A DNA stretch of 64,000 nt from Rhodospirillaceae bacterium. Lineage in GTDB: Bacteria > Pseudomonadota > Alphaproteobacteria > MPNO01 > UBA2964. Position numbers and translations under genes: made by a program. Where the stretch lies: NCBI GenBank assembly GCA_018660305.1, contig JABJKO010000022.1:3546-67545 (forward strand). Reading direction: 5' to 3'. Under the pieces are notes generated by a model. It made no database searches, had not been told where the DNA came from, and saw only the letters and a program-made list of their open reading frames with translations. This document shows positions 28,511-37,261 of the stretch, piece by piece (within the stretch, counting starts at the first letter, position 1; each line of letters opens with the position of its first letter).

Positions 28511-28528
28511 TTGGCACGCATCTTGCAT
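28511..28528 (+). promoter_or_regulatory. Sigma-54 promoter of dctPQM
   Basis: TTGGCACGCATCTTGCAT matches TGGCAC-N5-TTGCA. It lies 74 bases before the dctP start and downstream of the inverted motifs. Confidence 0.9.
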
Positions 28529-28601
28529 GGTACGCTTTGTAAAAAATCAAGGCCAATAACGGCCCTCAGGTTAGGCGATGCAGATGGAGGGAGAAATTCC
28601 A

Positions 28602-29606
28602 ATGCAAAAACTATTCGTAAGCGCAGTCGCGGCAGCAACCATTGCTGTCGTTTCAACACCGGCCTTCGCAAAATGCGATCCCGGTGAAATGGTGATCAAG
28701 TTCAGCCATGTGACCAATACCGACAAACATCCAAAGGGTATCGCGGCGACAGTTCTCGCCCAGCGGGTCAATACCGAAATGAACGGCAAGGCCTGTATGA
28801 CGGTGTACCCGAATTCGAGCCTTTATGATGACAACAAGGTGCTCGAAGCCATGCTTCAGGGCGATGTGCAGCTTGCCGCGCCGTCCTTGTCGAAATTCGA
28901 GAAATTCACCAAGAAGTTCCGGATTTTCGATCTGCCCTTCATGTTCCAGGATATCGAGGCGGTCGATCGCTTTCAGCTCTCCAAGGCTGGACAGGCTCTC
29001 AAGAACTCCATGCGCCGCCGTGGCCTGCAAGGCCTCGCCTTCTGGCATAACGGCATGAAGCAGATGTCGGCCAGCAAGCCGCTGATCAGCCCGATGGATG
29101 CCAAGGGTCTTAAATTCCGCGTCCAGGCGTCGGATGTGCTGGTTGCCCAGTTCAAGCAGCTCGGCTCCAACCCGCAGAAAATGGCGTTCAAGGAAGTCTA
29201 TGGCGCCCTTCAGACCAAGGTGATCGACGGACAGGAAAACACCTGGTCGAACATCTACGGCAAGAAGTTCTTCGAAGTTCAGAACGGCGTGACCGAAACA
29301 AACCACGGAATCATCGATTATCTCGTGGTCACGTCGGACGAATGGTGGAAGGGCCTGCCCAACGCAACCCGCAGCCAGTTATCAAAAATACTGGCGGAGG
29401 TCACCGCTACGCGCAACAAGAAGGCCTTTGCGGTGAACGAAGCCAATAAGAAGAAGATCATCGAGTCAGGCGGCAAGATCCGTACACTGACATCTTCCCA
29501 GCGCAAAGCCTGGGTCAAGGCGTTGAAACCCGTGTGGAAGAAGTTCGAACGTGACGTCGGTGGCGACATGATCAATGCAGCCCAGGCAGCCAACGCCGGC
29601 AGCTAA
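28602..29606 (+). CDS. dctP: TRAP transporter C4-dicarboxylate-binding protein DctP
   Basis: Periplasmic receptor of a DctP-type TRAP system, 334 aa. A signal peptide (MQKLFVSAVAAATIAVVSTPAFA) precedes a mature domain with VIKFSHVTNTDKHPKG, the ligand arginine in LKFRVQASDVL, and KEVYGALQTKVIDGQENTW, the DctP signature. The start at 28602 is preferred to 28578 because of the GGAGGGAGAA site. It is the first gene after dctBD and leads dctQM. Confidence 0.94.
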   Translation: MQKLFVSAVAAATIAVVSTPAFAKCDPGEMVIKFSHVTNTDKHPKGIAATVLAQRVNTEMNGKACMTVYPNSSLYDDNKVLEAMLQGDVQLAAPSLSKFEKFTKKFRIFDLPFMFQDIEAVDRFQLSKAGQALKNSMRRRGLQGLAFWHNGMKQMSASKPLISPMDAKGLKFRVQASDVLVAQFKQLGSNPQKMAFKEVYGALQTKVIDGQENTWSNIYGKKFFEVQNGVTETNHGIIDYLVVTSDEWWKGLPNATRSQLSKILAEVTATRNKKAFAVNEANKKKIIESGGKIRTLTSSQRKAWVKALKPVWKKFERDVGGDMINAAQAANAGS

Positions 29607-29641
29607 CGGCTTGTTGCCAATACAAATCGTCGTTTAAGGTG

Positions 29642-29667
29642 GAGCGGCCAGTTCAAGCTGGCCGCTC
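29642..29667 (+). other. Intercistronic hairpin between dctP and dctQ
   Basis: GAGCGGCCAG and CTGGCCGCTC form a perfect 10-bp stem with a TTCAAG loop, 36 bases after the dctP stop. There is no T-run, so it more likely protects dctP mRNA or limits read-through than fully terminates, which would keep the binding protein in excess over the permease. Confidence 0.65.
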
Positions 29668-29730
29668 TATCTGCTCCGGAAGAGTCACATAGATGGCCAC
29701 AAGAACGAACCGGGGCGCCAAGGGGGGAAC

Positions 29731-30357
29731 ATGCGGGAGAAAGCTCAGGGTGCCCTGGGGCAACTGACCGACCAGATCGAAGAGACACTCATCGCGGTGT
29801 TTCTGGGGCTTATGACCCTGATCACCTTTGCCAACGTCATCGCCCGCTACATTTTCAATGACAATATTCTCTGGGCCCTGGAGGCGACGGTCTTTTTGTT
29901 CGCCTGGATGGTTTTGCTCGGTGCCTCTTACTGCGTGAAAAAATCGCTGCATCTCGGCGTCGATATTCTCATCAATGCCCTGTCTCCCGGTGCCAAGAAA
30001 GCCGTTGGCCTGATTGCGGTCACCGCCTGTCTGGTCTTTTGCGCATTGCTGCTCAAAGGATCCTGGGATTACTGGTATCCCTTCGCCACCAAACGCGCCT
30101 TTCTGGAAGTGAACGACGTCCCCATGCCGGACTTCCTTCAGTTCCTGGCAAGCTGGTTCAACGAAGGCGAGCTCTATGAAAAAATACCCCGCTTTATCCC
30201 CTATGCCGTATTGCCGCTCAGTCTGACACTGATGACATATCGGTTTTTCCAGGCCGGCTGGTGGATCCTGCGGGGCGAACAAACATCCGTTATCGCATCG
30301 CACGAAGCCGAAGAACTTCTTGAGGAAACCGCGCACCCCGCCGGTAAGGAAGGCTGA
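29731..30357 (+). CDS. dctQ: TRAP transporter small permease subunit DctQ
   Basis: 208 aa membrane subunit. Conserved pieces are LITFANVIARYIFNDNILWALEATVFLFAWM and GASYCVKKSLHLGVDILI, the latter the diagnostic DctQ loop. An insert near residues 125-150 (KRAFLEVNDVPMPDF) is common in dicarboxylate-type DctQ. It ends 3 bases before dctM. Confidence 0.93.
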   Translation: MREKAQGALGQLTDQIEETLIAVFLGLMTLITFANVIARYIFNDNILWALEATVFLFAWMVLLGASYCVKKSLHLGVDILINALSPGAKKAVGLIAVTACLVFCALLLKGSWDYWYPFATKRAFLEVNDVPMPDFLQFLASWFNEGELYEKIPRFIPYAVLPLSLTLMTYRFFQAGWWILRGEQTSVIASHEAEELLEETAHPAGKEG

Positions 30358-30360
30358 CCG

Positions 30361-31725
30361 ATGGCTGTCGCATTTCTCTTTGGCATGGTTATCGGTTTGA
30401 TGGCTCTGGGCGTCCCCGTCGCCATCTCGCTCGGTCTTTCCAGCGTCATCTTTCTCCTGTCCTTCTCCGACGCCTCGCTGGCCTCCATTGCCCAGACGCT
30501 GTTTTCAGCCTTTGACGGGCACTACACGCTGCTCGCTATCCCGTTCTTTATTCTGGCATCGAGTTTCATGTCCACCGGCGGCGTCGCGCGCCGTATCATC
30601 CGCTTCGCCATTGCCGTGGTCGGCCATTTCAAAGGCGGGCTGGCCATCGCGTCGGTCTTCGCCTGCATGATGTTTGCGGCCCTGTCAGGCTCGTCGCCGG
30701 CCACCGTGATCGCCATCGGCTCCATCGTTATCGCCGGCATGCGCGATGTGGGCTATTCCAAGGAATTTGCCGCGGGCGTCATCTGTAACGCCGGCACGCT
30801 GGGTATTCTCATCCCGCCCTCCATCGTCATGGTGGTCTATGCGGCAGCCACCGATGTCTCGGTCGGACGCATGTTCCTGGCCGGGATCCTGCCCGGTCTC
30901 ATCGCCGGATTGATGCTGATGATCGGAATCTATGTTGCGGCGCGTTTCCGGGGATTGCCGTCGCAGCCCTGGGCTGGCTGGGGCGAACTCTGGCAAGCGG
31001 CCCGCGACGCAATATGGGGCCTGCTGCTCATCATCATCATCCTCGGCGGAATTTATGGCGGCATCTTCACCCCCACCGAGGCCGCCGCCGTGGCCGCGGT
31101 ATACGCCTTCTTCATCGCTAATTTCGTCTATTGCGATATGGGGCCCTTCGCTACAGAAGGCCGCGGTGGCGCGGCACTGGTGACGCGCGCCATCTCGGTC
31201 ATCTGGCACCCCGACACCAAGAAGACCCTGTTCGATGCCGGCAAGCTGACCGTCACCTTGATGTTCATCATCGCCAACGCGCTGATCCTGAAGCACGTGC
31301 TGACCGAAGAGCGTATCCCGCAGGAAATCGCCCAGCTCATGTTGTCGGCGGGGCTCGGACCCATCGCCTTCCTGATCGTGGTCAATATCCTGTTGCTGAT
31401 CGGCGGCCAGTTTATGGAGCCGTCCGGGCTTCTGATCATCGTGGCACCGCTGGTATTTCCCATTGCGATCCAGCTCGGGATCGACCCCATTCATCTCGGG
31501 ATCATCATGGTGGTGAATATGGAAATCGGCATGATCACCCCGCCGGTGGGGCTCAATCTGTTCGTCACTGCCGGGGTCGCGGCCATGTCCGTAATGGCCG
31601 TAGTCAAGGCCGCCCTGCCCTGGGTCGGCATCATGTTCCTGTTCCTGATTTTGGTGACCTACGTGCCGTGGATTTCGACGGTGATACCCATCGCCCTCAT
31701 GGGACCGGAAATCATCACCAAATAG
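30361..31725 (+). CDS. dctM: TRAP transporter large permease subunit DctM
   Basis: 454 aa transport subunit of the dctPQM system, with about 11-12 membrane segments. Family patterns include NAGTLGILIPPSIVMVVYA near 140 and NMEIGMITPPVGLNLFVTAG near 385. Together with dctBD this is a complete, self-regulated C4-dicarboxylate uptake locus. It is followed by a hairpin shared with the convergent fliL. Confidence 0.95.
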   Translation: MAVAFLFGMVIGLMALGVPVAISLGLSSVIFLLSFSDASLASIAQTLFSAFDGHYTLLAIPFFILASSFMSTGGVARRIIRFAIAVVGHFKGGLAIASVFACMMFAALSGSSPATVIAIGSIVIAGMRDVGYSKEFAAGVICNAGTLGILIPPSIVMVVYAAATDVSVGRMFLAGILPGLIAGLMLMIGIYVAARFRGLPSQPWAGWGELWQAARDAIWGLLLIIIILGGIYGGIFTPTEAAAVAAVYAFFIANFVYCDMGPFATEGRGGAALVTRAISVIWHPDTKKTLFDAGKLTVTLMFIIANALILKHVLTEERIPQEIAQLMLSAGLGPIAFLIVVNILLLIGGQFMEPSGLLIIVAPLVFPIAIQLGIDPIHLGIIMVVNMEIGMITPPVGLNLFVTAGVAAMSVMAVVKAALPWVGIMFLFLILVTYVPWISTVIPIALMGPEIITK

Positions 31726-31793
31726 ACCGGAACCGCGCCACCGGATGATATGGCCAATTTGTGCTCTGCATCGATAATGGTGAGGCGGCCATC

Positions 31794-31812
31794 AAGGCAA
31801 ATATTTTGCCTT
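31794..31812. terminator. Hairpin between convergent dctM and fliL
   Basis: AAGGCAAA and TTTGCCTT form an 8-bp stem around TAT. It overlaps the fliL stop codon and lies 69 bases past dctM. It could terminate dctM transcription; the T-run is short. Confidence 0.4.
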
Positions 31813-32356
31813 ATTGAATGAGCATATTACGGAAAAGGACGTCTTTGACTTCGAGGGGGGCGATAACAGCGTTTATTCGAATGCGCAGTTCATGGCGGAG
31901 GAGATTGGAACCGGCACCGCCCTTAAAATCTTCGAGACGGAGCTCGCGCAGATATGTCTGAAATTTGTCCACAATTCGGGGTCTCAGTTCCTTGACCTCG
32001 AACGTGTCGGTGTCAGCAGACAATTCCAGACTTGCCCGAATCTTGAGATAGGCTGGCCGCCCGCCCGCACTGTCAAGATTGACCAGCATGTCGGGCAAAT
32101 CGTAGAAAATCGTCTCCTCCGGAGGGGGCGGTGGTGCGACGGCCACTTTTTCCTCCTCCTGTGATCCGCTGTCGAAAATCCCGGAGAAATAGGCACCGGC
32201 CCCGCCGCCGGCAATTATCAAAAAGCCCAGCAGAATAAATATAAATTTCTTCTTGCCGCCACCTTGGGAGCTTTCCGGTTCGTCGCCGAACTCGTCGTCC
32301 GGATTGAATTCTCCGGCGGCCTGCTGCATTAAATCGTCGCGGTCTTCGTCTGCCAT
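31811..32356 (-). CDS. fliL: Flagellar basal-body protein FliL (orphan)
   Basis: 181 aa inner-membrane protein that stabilises the stator around the flagellar motor. A cytoplasmic acidic N-terminus and a single membrane segment (FIFILLGFLIIAGGGAGAYF, about 38-57) lead to a periplasmic SPFH-like domain (FYDLPDMLVNLDSAGGRPAYLKI, and LRHELRIRINAVIAPLEVKDVLF at the end; its core is VKDVLFRNMLIQ). No other flagellar gene is in the window; fliM usually follows fliL. Confidence 0.9.
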   Translation of the reverse strand: MADEDRDDLMQQAAGEFNPDDEFGDEPESSQGGGKKKFIFILLGFLIIAGGGAGAYFSGIFDSGSQEEEKVAVAPPPPPEETIFYDLPDMLVNLDSAGGRPAYLKIRASLELSADTDTFEVKELRPRIVDKFQTYLRELRLEDFKGGAGSNLLRHELRIRINAVIAPLEVKDVLFRNMLIQ

Positions 32357-32683
32357 AAGATTACTCGCAGAGTCCGAAGAACGCGCCGGAAATTCCCAAG
32401 CCGGCGGGAATTGGGCGTGTCGCGCGAAGTCGATCTATGAAAAAGAGTCGGTCGGTCACATCAGTCCCTTATCTGCCCCCAGCTACCCGATCGCCCGTTT
32501 TATAACCGGCTCGATCAGCAGGGGCCATTTGACCGCCTTTGTGTTTAAACACGCTTAACCCTTCTACCCAAAGCCGGGCAAGCAGGACCGGCGAGGCGCC
32601 TCTGCACCTGTGACAGGGGCGGAAATCATGATATTTTCGGGCCATCGGGTAAATGAACAACACATTAATCAGGGAATTCGGCC
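32357..32683. other. Divergent intergenic region with a perfect 12-bp palindrome
   Basis: This 327-base gap separates fliL from the flavoprotein operon. It contains GTGTTTAAACAC at 32541-32552, a perfect palindrome that could be an operator. No coding frame was supported. Confidence 0.45.
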
Positions 32684-34156
32684 ATGGCTGATACGAAGCA
32701 CTATGAAACGGATATCGCGATCGTCGGGGCCGGCGGGGCCGGCATGGCGGCGGGCATCGAGGCACGGGATGCGGGCGCGAAGGTTCTCGCCTTCGAGAAG
32801 ACCGCCGAGCCGGGCGGCGCGGCCATCATTTCCGGCGGTGGCTGCTGTATCGTCGGCACACCGCTGCAAAAGGAACAGGGTATAGAAGACAATCCAGATC
32901 TCGCTTTCGACGACTGGATGAAGTGGGGCGGACCATCGGCCGACGCCGTCTGGGCCCGCTATTACATCGAGCATTCCCTCCACGACCTATATCACTGGGC
33001 CGAGAGCCTGGGCGTAAAATGGGTCGACATGAAGCCCCAGGAGGGCAATTCCGTGATGCGCTGGACACGATCCGAGCGCAGCGGGCTGGGCCTTACCACC
33101 CATCTGATCGACGGGTTTCGTGCCCGCGGTGGTGAAATCATCGCCAACACCGAGATCACCGGCCTCAAGATTGATGGCGGCCGCGTAACCGGCGTTCAGG
33201 GGAAGAATACCGAAACCGGCGAGATCGTGGACATAACTTGCAAAACGGTCCTGGTCACCACCGGCGGGTTCAATTCCAATCTCGATATGGTGCTCGAAGC
33301 CAAGCCGGAACTGAGCAACGACCGGGTCATGGAGGGATCGGGTTTTGGGTCCACCGGCGACGGCCACAAGATGGTCAGCAAGATAGGCGGCTACCTCACC
33401 CATATGGATCATGTCTGGTTCTATTCGTATGCGACGCCGGATTACCGCGATCCGGCGCAACGGCGCGGGCTGGTCTGCCGCCAGATCCCCGGCTACATCT
33501 GGATCAATCAGCAGGGCAGGCGTTACCACAACGAGGCGAAATCGGGCGGTAATTCGGCCAGCCCGGCAATGCTGGCGCAAAGCCCGCGGCACGCCTGGGC
33601 CATCGTCGACAGAACCATGGTCAACACGCTGGAAGTGGCCGACCCCTATTACCGAATCGGCGACAAGGTGAACCGGGAAAAGGTCGAGGAGCTACTGGCC
33701 AATTCCCCCTTCATCAAGAAAGCCGACACGCTTGAAGGGCTTGCAAAGGAAATTGACGTGGATGAAGCCGCGTTCCTCGACAGCATCAAACAGTATAACG
33801 CGGCTGTCGGACAGGGACTGGACGAGGAACCGGCTTTCGGCAAACCGCTCAGGCTGTCCAAGCAATTCGATACGGCGCCTTACTACGCGATCCAGTTTTT
33901 TCCGCTGGCCCGCAAGAATTTCGGCGGCATCAAGACCGACATCCGGTGCCGGGTGCTCAACAAGCATTTCGAGCCCATCGACGGTCTCTATGCGGCGGGC
34001 GAAGCCTGCGGCATGGCCGGCGGCCACATCAACGGCCGCGCCGGTCTCGAGGGCACCATGCTCGGGCCATCGGTCTTCAGCGGCCGGGTTGCCGGCGGCT
34101 GGGCCGCGCAGGAAACCGGCCATGGCGACGGATTTGTGGGCAAACCCAACCGATAA
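32684..34156 (+). CDS. FAD-dependent oxidoreductase (fumarate reductase/SdhA-like flavoprotein)
   Basis: 490 aa flavoprotein of the FAD_binding_2 group. The dinucleotide motif is DIAIVGAGGAGMAAGIEARDAG, followed by the SdhA-like EKTAEPGGAAIISGGG. The C-terminus has GLYAAGEACGMAGGHINGRAGLEGTMLGPSVFSGRVAG; its FAD-contacting core is GLYAAGEACG. Relatives include urocanate, fumarate and ketosteroid oxidoreductases, and no signal peptide or heme domain is present. It is 12 bases ahead of an amidohydrolase gene, so the two probably act on one substrate. Confidence 0.85.
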   Translation: MADTKHYETDIAIVGAGGAGMAAGIEARDAGAKVLAFEKTAEPGGAAIISGGGCCIVGTPLQKEQGIEDNPDLAFDDWMKWGGPSADAVWARYYIEHSLHDLYHWAESLGVKWVDMKPQEGNSVMRWTRSERSGLGLTTHLIDGFRARGGEIIANTEITGLKIDGGRVTGVQGKNTETGEIVDITCKTVLVTTGGFNSNLDMVLEAKPELSNDRVMEGSGFGSTGDGHKMVSKIGGYLTHMDHVWFYSYATPDYRDPAQRRGLVCRQIPGYIWINQQGRRYHNEAKSGGNSASPAMLAQSPRHAWAIVDRTMVNTLEVADPYYRIGDKVNREKVEELLANSPFIKKADTLEGLAKEIDVDEAAFLDSIKQYNAAVGQGLDEEPAFGKPLRLSKQFDTAPYYAIQFFPLARKNFGGIKTDIRCRVLNKHFEPIDGLYAAGEACGMAGGHINGRAGLEGTMLGPSVFSGRVAGGWAAQETGHGDGFVGKPNR

Positions 34157-34168
34157 GGAAGAGCTCCC

Positions 34169-35212
34169 ATGCCAACCATTGACGCAGACGCCCATGTGAT
34201 CGAATCCGAGCGGACGTGGAGCTATCTGGCCGATGACGAGCGCCAGTATGCGCCGTTGATACTCGATATGGTGTCGGGCGAAATCCAGAAACAGTCGGGG
34301 CCCAGACCCGCCACTGAATTCTGGTATAGCGGCAATTTCATCCAGCCGAAGGACAACGCCGATACGCTGTCCATGGATGAGGAATCGCGTGAGATGGGCA
34401 GTGTGGCGGCGCGGGTCACCCATATGGATGAGCTGGAAATCGATCTGCAGGTGCTGTATCCGACAATATTCCTGGTGCCCTGCGCGCGCGACGCCGCCCA
34501 TGAGGCGGCACAGTACCGGGCCTATAACCGGTGGCTCGCCGATATCTGGAAACTGTCGGACAACCGGCTGCGCTGGACCGCCTGCGTGCCCATGTCCGCC
34601 CTCCACACGGCCCGCGACGAGCTGATTTTTGCCAAGGAACATGGCGCCTGCGGTATCTTCGTCCGCCCGTTCGAATGCGACCGTTATGTAGGGGATTCCT
34701 ATTTCGAGCCGCTGTTCACCGCCGCCGCCGAGCTCGACCTGCCGGTCTGCTTCCATTCGGCCAATGGCAGCTATCCCAACTGTGCCTTTCACGAAGGTCA
34801 CAATTTCGGCCGCTTCAAGCTTGCCATGATCTCGCAGTTTCACTGGCTGCTGGAAAACGAGATCCCAAAGAAATACCCGGACGTCCGCTGGGCCTTCATC
34901 GAAGCGGCAGCCAACTGGCTGCCCTATGTTCTCGGCGACGTGGAAAAACGCCTCACCCGCAAGGGACTGAAACTGTCGGACAACCCGCTGGAGGACAACA
35001 ATATCTGGGTCACCATCGAGATGTCGGACGACATTCCCTACGTCATCGACCGTGTCGGCGACACCAATCTTGTGGTCGGGACGGATTATGGCCACACCGA
35101 TACCTCGGCCCAGATCGAAGCACTTCGGATGCTCAAAGACCACGAAGGCGTTTCCGCCGATAGCGTCGACAGGATCCTCGGCGACAACCCGACCAGGCTC
35201 TACGGGCTCTGA
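34169..35212 (+). CDS. Amidohydrolase family protein (paralogue of 19193-20248)
   Basis: 347 aa Amidohydro_2 protein. Motifs: IDADAHVIESERTW, then EHGACGIFVRPFECDRYVGD, VCFHSANGSYPNC and VVGTDYGHTDTSAQIEALR, in the same order as the protein at 19193-20248. It directly follows the FAD oxidoreductase and is probably co-transcribed. The reaction is likely hydrolysis or decarboxylation of a carboxylated ring compound, but nothing in the sequence names it. Confidence 0.86.
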   Translation: MPTIDADAHVIESERTWSYLADDERQYAPLILDMVSGEIQKQSGPRPATEFWYSGNFIQPKDNADTLSMDEESREMGSVAARVTHMDELEIDLQVLYPTIFLVPCARDAAHEAAQYRAYNRWLADIWKLSDNRLRWTACVPMSALHTARDELIFAKEHGACGIFVRPFECDRYVGDSYFEPLFTAAAELDLPVCFHSANGSYPNCAFHEGHNFGRFKLAMISQFHWLLENEIPKKYPDVRWAFIEAAANWLPYVLGDVEKRLTRKGLKLSDNPLEDNNIWVTIEMSDDIPYVIDRVGDTNLVVGTDYGHTDTSAQIEALRMLKDHEGVSADSVDRILGDNPTRLYGL

Positions 35213-35260
35213 GACGGGCTCAATTTCACGGCGGATGCGTCTTACACGCCTATCGGCGTA

Positions 35261-35366
35261 CCCCCCACCCTAACCCTCCCCCTCAAGGGGGGAGGGGAAA
35301 TATTTGGAGGTGCGCGCAGTTCTTATTCTATATCCCTCCCCCCTTGAGGGGGAGGTTAGGTGGGGG
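35261..35366. repeat. Inverted GC-rich palindrome pair R5/R6 (solo REPIN-like unit)
   Basis: R5 at 35261-35297 and reverse-complement R6 at 35334-35366 enclose only 36 bases. They match R3 and R4 near the DUF559 gene; R6 has lost a few bases in its tail. No DUF559 gene lies here, so this resembles a non-autonomous copy between convergent genes. Confidence 0.85.
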
Positions 35367-35409
35367 AACGCGCGCCATCCGGCGCGCAAATGACGGCAAA
35401 ATCCCCACC

Positions 35410-36078
35410 CTATCGCTGGAGCGTGAAGTCCTCCAGGGGCAGCCGGTCCTGCCAGCCATGGCGCACGAGCTCGGGATCCAGATGCTCCTCCACCGGATAT
35501 CCCAGACACAGATAGGCGATAAAAGCCCAGCTTTCCGGCACGTCCAGAATGTCCGTCACCACATCAGGATCGAGGATGGACAGCCATCCCAGTCCGACGC
35601 CCTGTGCCCGCGCCGCGAGCCACAGCGTGTGAATGGCACCCACGGCGGAGTAACTCACCGTCTCCGCCATGGTCTGGCGGCCCAGCCCCCTGCCTTCCTC
35701 GGGCTCGCGTTCGGCAAACACCGCCAGATGAACCGGCGCCTGCTCCAGCCCTTCGAGCTTTAACTGTCCATAGAGATCGGCATCGTCGCCATCATAGGCC
35801 GTCGTGGCAGCCGCGTTGCAGGAGATAAAATTTTCCCGGACAAGCGAGCGTCTGTTCGGATCTTCCACGACAACAAACCGCCAGGGCTGCGAATTGCCCA
35901 CCGATGGCGCGAGGCAGGCCTGTGCCAGCAGAGATTCCAACAGGCCCGCGGGCAGCGGTGTTGTCATAAAACGCCGGACATCCCGGCGCCATCGCAGCAG
36001 ATCCGTCAGCTGGTCTCTGAAGTGATCGTCAAATTCCGGCGCATCGGTCATCGAACGCTGTCTCTCTGCAAGAGTCAT
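35410..36078 (-). CDS. Nitroreductase family protein (BluB-like)
   Basis: About 222 aa flavin-dependent nitroreductase fold. FMN-binding arginines are in LLRWRRDVRRFMTTPLP, and APSVGNSQPWRFVVVEDP is diagnostic of the BluB branch (5,6-dimethylbenzimidazole synthase); WLSILDPDVV and CLGYPVEEH also fit BluB. A cobalamin-pathway role is plausible but no cob genes are linked. The start at 36078 avoids overlap with the sulfite-oxidase-like gene; 36051 is another option. Confidence 0.82.
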   Translation of the reverse strand: MTLAERQRSMTDAPEFDDHFRDQLTDLLRWRRDVRRFMTTPLPAGLLESLLAQACLAPSVGNSQPWRFVVVEDPNRRSLVRENFISCNAAATTAYDGDDADLYGQLKLEGLEQAPVHLAVFAEREPEEGRGLGRQTMAETVSYSAVGAIHTLWLAARAQGVGLGWLSILDPDVVTDILDVPESWAFIAYLCLGYPVEEHLDPELVRHGWQDRLPLEDFTLQR

Positions 36079-36088
36079 CCCTCGCCCG

Positions 36089-36760
36089 CTACTCGCTGTA
36101 GCGTTCTTCTTTCCAGGGGTCGCCGTCATTGTGGTAGCCGCGCATTTCCCAGTAGCCGGGGCGGTCTTCCTCGGTGATCTCGATGCGGCGCAGCCATTTG
36201 GCGCTCTTCCAGAGATACCATTTGGGCATCACGATGCGCACCGGCCCACCATGGCCGGCGGACAGCGCGGCACCGTTCCAACTATGGGCGAGCAACACAT
36301 CGTCATCGGCGAACCGATCCAGCCGCACATTGGTGGTATAGCCATCGCGGCTATAGAAAATGCAATGGGTCGCGGTGGGCTTCGGCTGAACCAGCGCCAG
36401 AATATGCGCCGCCGACACCCCGTCCCAGCGATTGTCGTAACGCGACCAGCCGGTGACGCAATGGATGTCGCTGACCTGTCGGGTCTGGGGCTGCGCCTCG
36501 AGGTCCGACCAGTTCCAGATGATCCTGTTTTCCACCGCGCCGTCGACCCGCAGACGCCACTTCTCGAAATCCCGTTTCGGGGTAACGCCGAGATCCAGCG
36601 TCGGCCAGTCCTTGACCAGCCTCTGTCCGGGCGGCAGGCGGTCGCGTTTGGGATCGCCGTGTTCGCCGGTCAGCAACCGGGCTTCCTTTGCCCATTTCCG
36701 TTTGGTGACAATGAGTTTTTCGTTTTTGACCTTCGGGTCGTCGTCGTCGCTATCGGTCAT
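36089..36760 (-). CDS. Sulfite oxidase-like molybdopterin oxidoreductase
   Basis: 223 aa protein of the oxidoreductase molybdopterin-binding family. The Mo ligand is Cys101 in [32 protein letters not shown] near residue 170 holds the cofactor-contact region (core [10 protein letters not shown]). It has no twin-arginine signal, so it is probably cytoplasmic, unlike MsrP. The ATG overlaps the smpB TGA. The substrate is unknown. Confidence 0.87.
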   Translation of the reverse strand: MTDSDDDDPKVKNEKLIVTKRKWAKEARLLTGEHGDPKRDRLPPGQRLVKDWPTLDLGVTPKRDFEKWRLRVDGAVENRIIWNWSDLEAQPQTRQVSDIHCVTGWSRYDNRWDGVSAAHILALVQPKPTATHCIFYSRDGYTTNVRLDRFADDDVLLAHSWNGAALSAGHGGPVRIVMPKWYLWKSAKWLRRIEITEEDRPGYWEMRGYHNDGDPWKEERYSE

Positions 36761-37230
36761 CCGCGATCGCGCAGGATACGGGCCTTGGAGCGCTGCCAAT
36801 CCCGCTGCTTGGTGGCTTCGCGCTTTTCATATTGCCGCTTGCCCTTGGCGAGACCAATCTCGAGCTTGGCCATGCCGCGGTCGTTGAAGTAGAGCTTGAG
36901 CGGCACCAGCGTCATACCCTCGCGCTGAATGGCGCCCAGCAGCCGGCCGATCTGGCGGCGGTGCAGCAGCAGTTTCCGAGGCCGGCGCGGCTCATGATTT
37001 TGCGGCCCCGCCTGCTCGTATATGGGAATGTGGGAATTGATAAGATAAATCTCGCCGTCTTTTTCGGCGGCGTAGGATTCGGCGATATTGGCACGGCCGG
37101 CGCGCAGCGATTTGACTTCGCTGCCGGTCAGCACGATACCGGCCTCGAGGGTATCCTCGATGGTGTAGTTGTAGCGTGCCTTGCGGTTCTGCGCGGCGAC
37201 GCGGTCCGGATTTGCGGCTGTGACAGCCAT
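36757..37230 (-). CDS. smpB: SsrA-binding protein SmpB
   Basis: tmRNA partner required for trans-translation, 157 aa. Motifs: [34 protein letters not shown] and the C-terminal [19 protein letters not shown], the tail that enters the mRNA channel. It follows dapA on the same strand by 31 bases and overlaps the next gene. Confidence 0.97.
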   Translation of the reverse strand: MAVTAANPDRVAAQNRKARYNYTIEDTLEAGIVLTGSEVKSLRAGRANIAESYAAEKDGEIYLINSHIPIYEQAGPQNHEPRRPRKLLLHRRQIGRLLGAIQREGMTLVPLKLYFNDRGMAKLEIGLAKGKRQYEKREATKQRDWQRSKARILRDRG

Positions 37231-37261
37231 GGTGCCCTCGGTAGACCCGTTCGTTTGCCGG

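Noticed and set aside
33692..35143. Long antisense frames (also 46781-47866, 49739-50929 and 58238-59566)
   Set aside because: Each is complementary to a gene with clear family motifs and has no domain of its own; long antisense frames are expected in GC-rich DNA.
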